Part shown: piece after piece, positions 28,387 through 35,535 of the stretch
Layout of the letters: each line of letters opens with the position of its first letter
Position numbering within the stretch: position 1 is the stretch's first letter
Assembly: GCF_002263495.1 (NCBI RefSeq)
Contig: NZ_CP022753.1
Location: 1,364,001 to 1,428,000, forward strand
DNA: 64,000 bases
Origin: Nocardiopsis gilva YIM 90087
Lineage (GTDB): Bacteria; Actinomycetota; Actinomycetes; Streptosporangiales; Streptosporangiaceae
Direction of reading: 5' to 3'
Notes under the pieces: generated by a model
The model's database searches: none
Told to the model about the DNA's origin: nothing
What the model saw: the letters and a program-made list of their open reading frames with translations, nothing else
Position numbers and translations under genes: made by a program

Positions 28387-29754
28387 ATGCGGGTGCACAA
28401 CTCACTGATTGAGCTGGTCGGCGACACTCCGCTGCTACGGATGAACAAGGTGACCAACGGTCTCGCCCCCACGATGCTGGCGAAGGTCGAGTACTTCAAC
28501 CCCGGCGGTTCGGTGAAGGACCGCATCGCGTTGAAGATGGTCCTCGACGCCGAGGACAAGGGCCTGCTCAAGCCGGGCGGCACCATCGTCGAGCCGACGT
28601 CGGGCAACACCGGCGTGGGCCTGGCCATCGTGGCGGCCGAGCGCGGCTACCGCTGCGTGTTCGTCTGCCCGGACAAGGTCGGCAACGACAAGCTGGCGGT
28701 CCTGCGCGCCTACGGCGCCGAGGTCGTCGTCTGCCCGACCACCGTCGCCCCCGACCACCCGGACTCCTACTACTCGGTGTCGGACCGGCTCGCCTCCACC
28801 ATCCCCGGTGCTTGGAAGCCGAACCAGTACACCAACCAGAACAACCCCCAGTCCCACTACGAGAGCACCGGCCCGGAGATCTGGGAGCAGACCGAGGGCC
28901 GCATCACGCACTTCGTGGCGGGGATCGGCACCGGCGGCACCATCAGCGGCACCGGCCGCTACCTCAAGGAGGTCTCCGGCGGCAAGGTCAAGATCATCGG
29001 CGCCGACCCCGAGGGGTCCGTCTACTCCGGCGGCAGCGGCCGCCCCTACCTGGTCGAGGGCGTCGGCGAGGACATCTGGCCCGAGACCTACGACACCAGC
29101 ATCTGCGACGAGATCATCGCGGTCAGCGACAAGGACTCCTTCCTCATGACCCGCCGCCTCGCCAAGGACGAGTCGCTGCTGGTCGGCGGGTCGTGCGGAA
29201 TGGCCGTGGTCGCGGCGCTGAAGGTGGCGGAGACCGCGTCGCCCGACGACGTGATCGTCGTCCTGCTGCCCGACGGCGGGCGCGGCTACCTGACCAAGAT
29301 CTTCAACGACGAGTGGATGGCCGACTACGGCTTCCTGTCGACCGAGACCGAGGAGGTCACCGCCGGGCAGGTCCTCGGGTCCAAGGGGGCCGACCTGCCG
29401 GACTTCGTACACGTCCACCCGCACGAGACCGTGGGCGAGGCCGTGGCGATCATGCGGGAGTACGGCGTCTCCCAACTCCCGGTCCTGAAGGAGGAGCCGC
29501 CGGTCATGGCGCCCGAGGTCGTGGGCTCGGTGGCCGAGCGCGACATGCTCGACGCCCTGTTCAACGGCCGCGCGCAGCTCGGCGACCCGGTGGACAAGCA
29601 CATGGGCGCGCCCCTGCCGCTGGTCGGCTCCGGCGAGCCGGTCAGCCGCTGCGTGCAGCTGCTGCAGAAGGCCGGCGCCGTCGTGGTGCTCGTGGACGGC
29701 AAGCCGGCGGGCGTCCTCACCCGCCAGGACCTGCTGGCCCACCTCTCGTCCTAG
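28387..29754 (+). CDS. cbs: Cystathionine beta-synthase
   Basis: 455 residues. PLP enzyme of transsulfuration: serine plus homocysteine gives cystathionine. The catalytic domain (1-310) has the Schiff-base Lys in NPGGSVKDRIALKM near 44, phosphate loop GIGTGGTISGTGRYLKE and substrate loop VEPTSGNTGVGLAIV. It ends with a Bateman pair of CBS domains (about 335-455), which in other organisms binds adenosyl ligands such as SAM. Both domain types make this CBS rather than O-acetylserine sulfhydrylase. With cystathionine gamma-synthase/lyase at 30716 it can move sulfur between homocysteine and cysteine. Ribosome site AGGGGA is rather far (about 13 nt). Confidence 0.95.
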   Translation: MRVHNSLIELVGDTPLLRMNKVTNGLAPTMLAKVEYFNPGGSVKDRIALKMVLDAEDKGLLKPGGTIVEPTSGNTGVGLAIVAAERGYRCVFVCPDKVGNDKLAVLRAYGAEVVVCPTTVAPDHPDSYYSVSDRLASTIPGAWKPNQYTNQNNPQSHYESTGPEIWEQTEGRITHFVAGIGTGGTISGTGRYLKEVSGGKVKIIGADPEGSVYSGGSGRPYLVEGVGEDIWPETYDTSICDEIIAVSDKDSFLMTRRLAKDESLLVGGSCGMAVVAALKVAETASPDDVIVVLLPDGGRGYLTKIFNDEWMADYGFLSTETEEVTAGQVLGSKGADLPDFVHVHPHETVGEAVAIMREYGVSQLPVLKEEPPVMAPEVVGSVAERDMLDALFNGRAQLGDPVDKHMGAPLPLVGSGEPVSRCVQLLQKAGAVVVLVDGKPAGVLTRQDLLAHLSS

Positions 29755-29871
29755 CCCGGCGTGCGCCGCGGGGGTGCCCGGCCGACCGGGCACCCCGAAA
29801 GCGCCGCACCGGTGGCGCCGACCGCGGTGCCACCGGGCCGTCCCTGCATCGCGCGCCGGATGCTATTACAG

Positions 29872-29900
29872 TTCACAGCATCATTACCGGCCGGTAGATA
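29872..29900 (+). promoter_or_regulatory. Candidate promoter of acyltransferase gene
   Basis: TTCACA and TAGATA separated by 17 bp in a locally AT-rich stretch, 38 bp before the GTG start. The -35 matches 5 of 6, the -10 only half. Tentative. Confidence 0.3.
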
Positions 29901-29937
29901 CCTCCGGCGGGCGGAGACTTCAACGCAGGGGATTCGG

Positions 29938-30573
29938 GTGTCGCGACTGTTGTCCTGGATGGTCCGCGGGGTGTGGTCATGGGCCCGGCGGTGCGCCCAG
30001 ATCCGCGCGGGATCCCGCGCGGCGCGCAAGTTCGCGGCGTTCGGAACCGGCACCTCGATCGCGTTCCCCCCGGCGACGATCTTCGGCGAGCCGTGGATCG
30101 AGATCGGCGAGCACACCCTGATCGGCGCGGACATCACCCTCACCGCCGGGATGGTGCCCGGCCTCGACCTGGGGCCCGAGCCGCTGGTCCGGATCGGCAG
30201 CGGGTGCACGGTCGGACGCGGCTCGCACGTCGTCGCCCACACCTCGATCGACATCGGCGACGACGTGTTCACCGGCCCCTACGTCTACATCACCGACCAG
30301 AACCACGTGTACACCGACACCGAGGTGCCCGTCGGCCGGCAGTGGCCGTCCGACGAACCGGTGGTCATCGGCCGGGGCACCTGGATCGGGACCAACGCGG
30401 TCATCCTCCCCGGCGTGCGGCTGGGCCGGAACTGCGTGGTGGCCGCCAGCACGGTGGTCCGCCCCGGCACCTACCCCGACCACAGCGTCATCGCCGGGAT
30501 TCCCGGCAAGGTCGTGCGCCGCTACGACCCCGAAGCCGGGTGGGACCCGCCGATGCGCGACACCGCCGTGTGA
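29938..30573 (+). CDS. Hexapeptide-repeat acyltransferase
   Basis: 211 residues from a GTG (VSRLLSWMV) preceded by AGGGGA; earlier in-frame starts have no support. Left-handed beta-helix acetyltransferase of the maltose/galactoside acetyltransferase type: hexapeptide turns in WIEIGEHTLIGADITLTAGM, catalytic His region YVYITDQNHVYTD, VVIGRGTWIGTNAVILPGV and the closing SVIAGIPGKVVRRYDP. An amphipathic N-terminal helix (WMVRGVWSWARRC) may touch the membrane. It sits between two transsulfuration genes, but the acceptor is not known; serine or homoserine acetylation is conceivable yet unsupported by motif. Confidence 0.85.
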   Translation: MSRLLSWMVRGVWSWARRCAQIRAGSRAARKFAAFGTGTSIAFPPATIFGEPWIEIGEHTLIGADITLTAGMVPGLDLGPEPLVRIGSGCTVGRGSHVVAHTSIDIGDDVFTGPYVYITDQNHVYTDTEVPVGRQWPSDEPVVIGRGTWIGTNAVILPGVRLGRNCVVAASTVVRPGTYPDHSVIAGIPGKVVRRYDPEAGWDPPMRDTAV

Positions 30574-30602
30574 CCCGCGAACAACCACAGCGCCCCTACC
30601 TC

Positions 30603-30666
30603 CGTTGATCTCGGGGATATCGCCCTAATTTTCGCTGTTATTCGGTCGATATCCCCGAGATCAACG
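30603..30666. repeat. Palindromic repeat, GTTGATCTCGG family, copy B
   Basis: Perfect 20-nt arms (30603-30622 / 30647-30666; CGTTGATCTCGGGGATATCG) with a 24-nt loop, 30 bp after the acyltransferase stop and 50 bp before the cystathionine gamma-synthase start. The right arm plus 8 nt (30639-30666) is identical to copy C at 48611-48682. The left arm diverges beyond the core, so this copy has decayed on one side. Confidence 0.85.
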
Positions 30667-30715
30667 AGAACCGGCGCCCGCGACGCGGCCCCGCCAGCGC
30701 CGTTAGTCTGGGGCC

Positions 30716-31861
30716 ATGACGTTCGATGGGTTCGAGACCCTGGCCATTCACGCCGGGCAAGAGGCAGATCCCGGGACCGGCGCGGTCGTGGTCCCCATTT
30801 TCCAGACGAGTACCTACACCCAGGACGGCGTCGGCGGCCTGCGCGGCGGATACGAGTATTCGCGCACCGGCAACCCGACGCGTGCCGCGCTGGAGGAGTG
30901 CATCGCCGCGCTGGAGTCGGGCACCCGCGGCCTGGCGTTCGCCTCCGGCATGGCCGCGGAGGACACCCTGCTGCGTACGATCGCCAACCCGCGCGACCAC
31001 GTGATCATCCCCGGCGACGCCTACGGCGGCACCTTCCGGCTGTTCTCCAAGGTGCTGGACCGCTGGGGGGTGAAGTGGGAGGCCGTCGACCAGACCGATT
31101 CCGAGGCCGTGCGGGCGGCGATGCGGCCCGAGACCGTGGCGATCTGGACGGAGACCCCGACCAATCCGCTGCTGAACATCACCGACATCGAGGCCTTGGC
31201 CGCTATCGCGCACGAGGGCGACGCGCTCCTGGTCGTCGACAACACCTTCGCCTCGGCCTACCTGCAGCAGCCGCTGACCCTGGGTGCCGACGTGGTCGTG
31301 CACTCCATGACCAAGTACATGGGCGGCCACTCCGACGTGGTCGGCGGCGCGCTGGTGGTGGCCGACCCCGAGCTGGGCGACCGCGTCGCCTTCCACCAGA
31401 ACACGATGGGCGCCGTGTGCGGCCCGTTCGACGCCTGGCTCACGCTGCGCGGCATCAAGACGCTGGCCGTACGCATGGACCGGCACTGCGCCAACGCCGA
31501 GCGCATCGCCGCCGAGCTGTCCGGGCATCCCGCGGTGGGCCAGGTGCTCTACCCGGGCCTGCCGGAGCACCCCGGGCACGACGTGGCCAAGCGGCAGATG
31601 CGCGCGTTCGGCGGCATGGTCTCCTTCCGGGTGCGCGCCGGTGAAGATGCCGCGCTGAAGGTGTGCGACCGCACGCGTGTGTTCACTCTGGCCGAGTCGC
31701 TGGGTGGGGTCGAGTCGCTGATCGAGCACCCGGGGCGCATGACGCACGCCTCGACGGCCGGGTCGCCGCTGGAGGTCCCCGCGGACCTGGTGCGCGTCTC
31801 GGTGGGCATCGAGTCGGCCGACGACCTGGTGGCCGACCTGCTGCAGGCGCTGGACTTCTGA
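30716..31861 (+). CDS. metB: Cystathionine gamma-synthase/lyase (PLP, Cys/Met family)
   Basis: 381 residues. PLP enzyme of the Cys/Met metabolism family; either makes cystathionine from an activated homoserine or cleaves cystathionine to cysteine. Motifs: YEYSRTGNPTRAALEECIA near 42-60, LAFASGMAAEDT, phosphate-binding tyrosine region, WTETPTNPLLNITDIEAL, LVVDNTFASAYLQQPL, and Schiff-base Lys in VVHSMTKYMGGHSDVVGG near 199. C-terminal ESLGGVESLIEHPGRMTHAS is conserved. The neighbourhood with cystathionine beta-synthase supports a transsulfuration role; synthase versus lyase cannot be fixed by sequence reading. Confidence 0.93.
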   Translation: MTFDGFETLAIHAGQEADPGTGAVVVPIFQTSTYTQDGVGGLRGGYEYSRTGNPTRAALEECIAALESGTRGLAFASGMAAEDTLLRTIANPRDHVIIPGDAYGGTFRLFSKVLDRWGVKWEAVDQTDSEAVRAAMRPETVAIWTETPTNPLLNITDIEALAAIAHEGDALLVVDNTFASAYLQQPLTLGADVVVHSMTKYMGGHSDVVGGALVVADPELGDRVAFHQNTMGAVCGPFDAWLTLRGIKTLAVRMDRHCANAERIAAELSGHPAVGQVLYPGLPEHPGHDVAKRQMRAFGGMVSFRVRAGEDAALKVCDRTRVFTLAESLGGVESLIEHPGRMTHASTAGSPLEVPADLVRVSVGIESADDLVADLLQALDF

Positions 31862-31898
31862 GACGACCACGCGGTCCGCGGACGCGGATCCGAGTGAC

Positions 31899-31932
31899 GG
31901 TGGCCGCGGTGCTCTAGGGCACCGCGGCCACC
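31899..31932. terminator. Bidirectional terminator hairpin
   Basis: GGTGGCCGCGGTGC (31899-31912) and GCACCGCGGCCACC (31919-31932), a perfect 14-bp stem with 6-nt loop between the convergent cystathionine gamma-synthase and DUF6292-like genes. Confidence 0.7.
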
Positions 31933-31957
31933 GCCGTCTACCGGCTCGGGGCCTGGC

Positions 31958-32410
31958 TCACCCGGCCGGTTCACGCCCCTGCGCGTACGCGGCGAGACGG
32001 CCGTCCAACGCGTCGCCGTAGTCGCGGAAGGAGCGGTATCGGGGCCGCTCGACGACCCCCTCGTGGCTTCCGTCGAGGACCTGTTCGACGAGGTCGGCCA
32101 CCAGCGTGGGCGCGGGCAGCAGCCCGGCGCGGAGGTACCTCGTCAGGTGCAGCGGGACCCAGCCGTTCGCGTCCATGGGGCCCTGCCTCCAGCCGCTCTC
32201 CTCGTCCCAGACGAAGCGCAGGCGGCCGCCGGCATGGCCCCGCACGATGACGGTGGCGTCGCGGGGGTCCATGGGGTCGTTCCAGTGGTCGACCACCTCC
32301 ACGCCCCGCGACGTCAGCTTGTGGGCGATGGCCTGAACGTAGGGTTCGGGGAGTCGAACCCACTCGGGTGAGTAGGGCACCGGGATCGGGGGAGGGCCGT
32401 AGTCGGTCAC
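31958..32410 (-). CDS. DUF6292-like actinobacterial protein
   Basis: 150 residues from GTG with an AAAGGA site. Matches my memory of the DUF6292 pattern: LPEPYVQAIAHKLTSRGVEV, DPRDATVIVRG, LRFVWDEESGWRQGP and then a YLRAGLLPAPTLVADLV helix. These proteins are restricted to actinobacteria, often lie near helix-turn-helix genes, and have no known function. It begins an accessory patch of small genes with weaker conservation than the flanks. Confidence 0.6.
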   Translation of the reverse strand: MTDYGPPPIPVPYSPEWVRLPEPYVQAIAHKLTSRGVEVVDHWNDPMDPRDATVIVRGHAGGRLRFVWDEESGWRQGPMDANGWVPLHLTRYLRAGLLPAPTLVADLVEQVLDGSHEGVVERPRYRSFRDYGDALDGRLAAYAQGREPAG

Positions 32411-32457
32411 GGCGCGGTCCTTTGTCTAGGTGGGATCTCAGTGGGTCGCTGGGCCCT

Positions 32458-32766
32458 TCAGGCCACGGCCTTGCGGTGGTTCGAGGCACCGCCGTCACCG
32501 TCGTTGTCGCTATCGCTATCGCTATCGCTATCGCTATCGGTCGTACGGTCGGCGGTGTCGGAGTCGGGGGACTTCTCGGGGAAGCGGAGTCCAGAGAGGC
32601 TGCGGGCCGCTCCGGAGAACATGCGACGGTCCTGGCCGTCGCGAAGGGCGTGGTAACGCCCTCGGTCGGCGCGCTTGATCCCGATGGAGGCGGCGAGCAG
32701 CAGGCCGAAGATGGTGCTGAAGAAGGCGACCAGTAGCAACACGATCATCCCGAGTGCCAATGGCAT
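32458..32766 (-). CDS. Small membrane protein with Ser-Asp repeat tail
   Basis: 102 residues. A single N-terminal membrane helix (about 3-28, LGMIVLLLVAFFSTIFGLLL), then a basic segment (KRADRGRYHALRDGQDRR), and a C-terminal Ser-Asp repeat (SDSDSDSDSDND) encoded by a hexanucleotide microsatellite. A GAGGGG site lies just before the ATG. I do not recognise a family. The topology suggests a membrane protein with a disordered acidic cytoplasmic tail. Confidence 0.6.
   Translation of the reverse strand: MPLALGMIVLLLVAFFSTIFGLLLAASIGIKRADRGRYHALRDGQDRRMFSGAARSLSGLRFPEKSPDSDTADRTTDSDSDSDSDSDNDGDGGASNHRKAVA
32507..32536. repeat. Hexanucleotide tandem repeat TCGCTA x5
   Basis: Five perfect tandem copies of TCGCTA (minus strand TAGCGA, coding for Ser-Asp) inside the small membrane protein gene. 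The 6-bp unit keeps the reading frame, so slippage would change tail length without a frameshift. Confidence 0.9.
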
Positions 32767-33024
32767 CTTCCCCTCCTCTCATTTCGTGCGAACACCCGTC
32801 CTGCGTTCGAACGACCCTGGACTTCAGCGGGTCCACGGAGAGGAATGAGCCGACGAGCCGACTCCACCGGTATTACAGAGAGCGATGGGACCTATACGCT
32901 TCTATCTCCTGTTCGGCTTCATACGATTCATTCCTACAAGTCCCACCATGCTTTGGATTAAAGGGAGAGTCAAGTCCTTTGGGTAGAATCATGGGAACGA
33001 ATCGGCGAACGGTTGGGAGAGACC

Positions 33025-33831
33025 ATGGCCCGGCATTTGGAGATCGCCCATGACCTCATGGAGGGGATCGACGAAGGCCGTTACTCCCCCGGAACCGCAC
33101 TTCCGACCGAAGATCAATTGATGAGCAACTACGGCACGTCGCGGAACACCGTCCGCCGCGCGCTGCGGGAGCTGTCGAGCCGGGGCCGCATCGACACCAG
33201 GCAGGGCAGCGGAAGCACGGTCCGCGAGTACCGGCCCACCGTCCACCTCGCCTCCTCGGCGAAAGGGGAGCCCGACGACGAGCGGTACACGCGCTACGTC
33301 GAACGCATCAAGGACGAGCAGGGCGTGGAGCCGACCCAGCGGCTCCGGGTGATCGTCGAGGCGGCCACCGGAAAACTGGCCCGGCTGCTGGACCTGGATC
33401 CTTCCGACACCGCCGGTTTCGTGGTGATCCGCCGCTGCGACCGCTACATCGGCCCGCGCCTCTGGCAGCGGCAGCTGTCCTACTATCCCGACTTCATCGC
33501 GAAGGGCGAGGGCAAGGGCGCGGCGCTGATGCAGCCGGAGGACATCCCCCGGGGCACCCGCGAGCTGCTCGCCGAGCTCGGCTATCCGCAGACCACATCA
33601 TGGGACGTGGTCGGGGCGAAGATGCCGTCGCTGAAGGATTCGGCCCTGTTCGGTATCGGTCCCGGAACGCCGCTGCTCGTGCACGACCGCATGGCCTACT
33701 CGGGCGACACGCCGATCCGGTTCACCAAGACGCTGATGCCGGCCGACCGTCACCAGCTGCTCTATTTCGAGGGCGACATGACGCCCGAATCGCTCCGCAA
33801 GGCGACGGACGTCAACATCTACGACCACTGA
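33025..33831 (+). CDS. GntR-family regulator with UTRA domain
   Basis: 268 residues from ATG after GGGAGAG. N-terminal GntR winged helix (residues about 1-70: LPTEDQLMSNYGTSRNTVRR then ALRELSSRGRIDTRQGSGS). The C-terminal UTRA ligand-binding domain (about 95-265) contains EDIPRGTRELLAELGYPQ. The HutC subfamily normally senses sugars or histidine-pathway intermediates, and in actinomycetes similar regulators control integrative-element transfer. Upstream DNA (32880-33000) is clearly lower in GC than the surroundings. It is followed by a shorter UTRA-only paralogue. Confidence 0.85.
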   Translation: MARHLEIAHDLMEGIDEGRYSPGTALPTEDQLMSNYGTSRNTVRRALRELSSRGRIDTRQGSGSTVREYRPTVHLASSAKGEPDDERYTRYVERIKDEQGVEPTQRLRVIVEAATGKLARLLDLDPSDTAGFVVIRRCDRYIGPRLWQRQLSYYPDFIAKGEGKGAALMQPEDIPRGTRELLAELGYPQTTSWDVVGAKMPSLKDSALFGIGPGTPLLVHDRMAYSGDTPIRFTKTLMPADRHQLLYFEGDMTPESLRKATDVNIYDH

Positions 33832-33941
33832 GAAAAGGACGCGTGCCCAGCATGGATCCGAGGAAGGGGTGGCCGCCGGCTTAACCGCTAACCGAAGAGT
33901 TGAGGGTCCATCCCCACGACGTGGCATTCACGTGGCACGAC

Positions 33942-33953
33942 GCGACCGGTCGC
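33942..33953. promoter_or_regulatory. Small palindrome, possible GntR operator
   Basis: Perfect 12-bp palindrome GCGACCGGTCGC upstream of the UTRA-only gene, next to two GTGGCA direct copies (33921-33937). Position between the two related regulators makes it a candidate operator. Weak evidence. Confidence 0.25.
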
Positions 33954-34055
33954 ACAAGGTAAGGAAAAAGTGCGCTCGGTGAGTGGTCCTGCCGTCACAA
34001 AATCGGGTATAGCGCCACCGTTCACCCCCGAACGCCCGAGGAAAAGGTGGTCCGA

Positions 34056-34610
34056 GTGACCGAGGAATCCCCTGCCTTTCGGTATCCGGCTGCCCGCGAA
34101 CGCGTCCGCGACGACACGGTGGATTGTGACGCGCTGGACCAATTCGTCAAAGACGCGGGGCGAAGTCCCGGCAAAAAACTGCAGGTCAGCCGGGAAGAAT
34201 CCATTCCCTCGCAGATCGCCGAGCGGATGGGCGCCAAGGCCGCCGTGGTGCGCCGGGCGGTCCGTCTCATCGACGACCGTCCCGTCTCCGTCGAAACCTC
34301 CTACTACCCGGCCGATCTCGCCACCGGAACGGAGCTGGAGTCCGACGAGGACATCCCCCGCGGCACCATCAGAGTCCTGGCCGACCACGGGCACACCCAG
34401 GTCGGCTACCGGGACGAGGTGGTACCCCACACCCTCGACGAACACGAGGCCCGCGACCTCACCGCCGCGAAGGGCGCCGCTGCCCTGTGCATGGTGCGCA
34501 CCGTGTGGTCACGCGAGCGCGTCCTCCGCGTGACCACCACGGTCACGCCCATGGGCGGCGACGTCGTCCTCTGCTACGACATCGGCGAACCGGCGCCAGC
34601 CGGAGCCTGA
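34056..34610 (+). CDS. UTRA-domain protein lacking a DNA-binding domain
   Basis: 184 residues from a GTG (VTEESPAFRY) after AAGGTGG; another GTG lies 9 nt upstream. It corresponds to the ligand-binding half of GntR/HutC regulators: IAERMGAKAAVVRRAVRLID, DEDIPRGTIRVLADHGHTQV, DEVVPHTLDEHEARDL, and strands near the end. No winged helix is present at either end, and the upstream 220 bp do not encode one in any frame that I can read. It parallels the UTRA part of the preceding regulator (both have EDIPRGT). It could be a ligand sink, a heterodimer partner of the upstream GntR, or a truncated duplicate. Confidence 0.7.
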   Translation: MTEESPAFRYPAARERVRDDTVDCDALDQFVKDAGRSPGKKLQVSREESIPSQIAERMGAKAAVVRRAVRLIDDRPVSVETSYYPADLATGTELESDEDIPRGTIRVLADHGHTQVGYRDEVVPHTLDEHEARDLTAAKGAAALCMVRTVWSRERVLRVTTTVTPMGGDVVLCYDIGEPAPAGA

Positions 34611-34631
34611 TGCCGACCTAGCGGACACCGT

Positions 34632-34693
34632 CACCCGGACGGGAGAGCGGCGGGAGGGAGAGCGGCGCCGGTGCCGCCGATCCCGTCCGGGTG
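34632..34693 (+). terminator. Terminator-like inverted repeat after UTRA gene
   Basis: CACCCGGACGGGA (34632-34644) and TCCCGTCCGGGTG (34681-34693), a 13-bp perfect stem with a 36-nt loop, 21 bp after the UTRA gene stop. Confidence 0.5.
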
Positions 34694-34998
34694 GGGTGGG
34701 GGCGGGTCTGCTGGGCGGCCCTGTTGGTTGTCATCCTCTCGGCGCCCTGTGGTGAAAAGCGGCACCGAAGGCAGAAGGGGACGGGGGCGCCGGTCCCCTG
34801 GCGGATGCGGCGGTGCGGGGCCAGCAGTGGTGGCCCGCGCGCCGGTCCCCTCCCCGGCGGAGCGGTGGGAGCGGCGGCGACGAGGGGGTGAGGGGCGGGC
34901 GCCCCTGATCGGTGTCCGGGCGGGCCATGCGGGCGGCCCGGAAGTCGGATTGCGGGCCGTCGGGTGCCGGGAATGCCCGGTTTGCCACAACTTTCCCG

Positions 34999-35060
34999 CG
35001 ATGATCACGGGGATTCTTCCGATTTCCGGCCGGAAATCGGAAGAATCCCCGTGATCATCG
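34999..35060. repeat. Perfect 62-bp palindrome
   Basis: Both strands read the same for 62 bp (31-nt arms, no loop; starts CGATGATCACGGGGATTC, centre TTCCGGCCGGAA). The outer GATCACGGG core matches the inverted repeat after mfd (2524-2582). It lies in gene-free DNA about 390 bp past the UTRA gene stop. Such a perfect palindrome is normally unstable and suggests recent formation or active maintenance. Confidence 0.9.
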
Positions 35061-35246
35061 GTGAGAGGGTGCCTCGGCTCCCGCATAGCGGAAGTGCCCT
35101 CACGCGAAGCGGAGCAGTGGTATTCCGGCTGGTCCTGGGGGCGCCAACCGGCTCGGCCGGATCCGCGCTCCCACGCCTCCACGGCGCAGAGAGCGCTTTC
35201 CCCGCCCCGGGACACCGTGCGCCCACCCGCCGGACGACCGGCGCGC

Positions 35247-35412
35247 CTAGGCCGTGTTTTTCGAATCATTTCTGGCTCGCGGCCACCGGAACGACGCTCG
35301 CTACGCCGCTCCACTCGCCAAGCCGACCTGGATTGACTTCGTGAAGCGGCTTGCGAGCGCCGCCCCGGACGGCCGCTCGCTGATCCGAAAGCATTCAAAA
35401 AACACGGCCTAG
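35247..35412. mobile_element. MITE-like element with CTAG-flanked terminal inverted repeats
   Basis: 166 bp ending in inverted repeats CTAGGCCGTGTTTTT...; over 26 bp the two ends match at 23 positions (left 35247-35272, right 35387-35412). CTAG at each end may be a 4-bp target duplication or part of the repeat. There is no transposase frame. Small size plus intact ends fits a non-autonomous derivative (MITE) of an IS5-like or other CTAG/TA-targeting insertion sequence; the family assignment is tentative. Confidence 0.65.
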
Positions 35413-35535
35413 CCCCCACCGCCGTCGGTGCCGCTTTTCACCACCGAACACCGGATCAGCCGACCACCGACAAGGCCGCCCAGCGGGCCTCCTGCCCTCG
35501 TCCCGTGATCACCGCCGGATCGGCGGGTGGAGCGA

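Larger units (their letters stand above)
34749..35444. repeat. 20-bp inverted repeats bracketing 696 bp
   Basis: GTGGTGAAAAGCGGCACCGA at 34749-34768 recurs exactly as its reverse complement at 35425-35444, with weaker similarity continuing about 12 bp inward. The pair encloses both the 62-bp palindrome and the MITE-like element. May be the ends of a decayed element or an inverted duplication. No transposase is inside. Confidence 0.65.
34611..35535. other. 925-bp gene-free accessory region
   Basis: No reading frame here has convincing coding character. It contains, in order, a terminator-like repeat (34632-34693), one half of a 20-bp inverted pair (34749-34768), a perfect 62-bp palindrome (34999-35060), a MITE-like element (35247-35412) and the other half of the inverted pair (35425-35444). 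This density of dyads suggests a landing site for mobile sequences between the UTRA gene and the convergent VWA gene. Confidence 0.7.
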
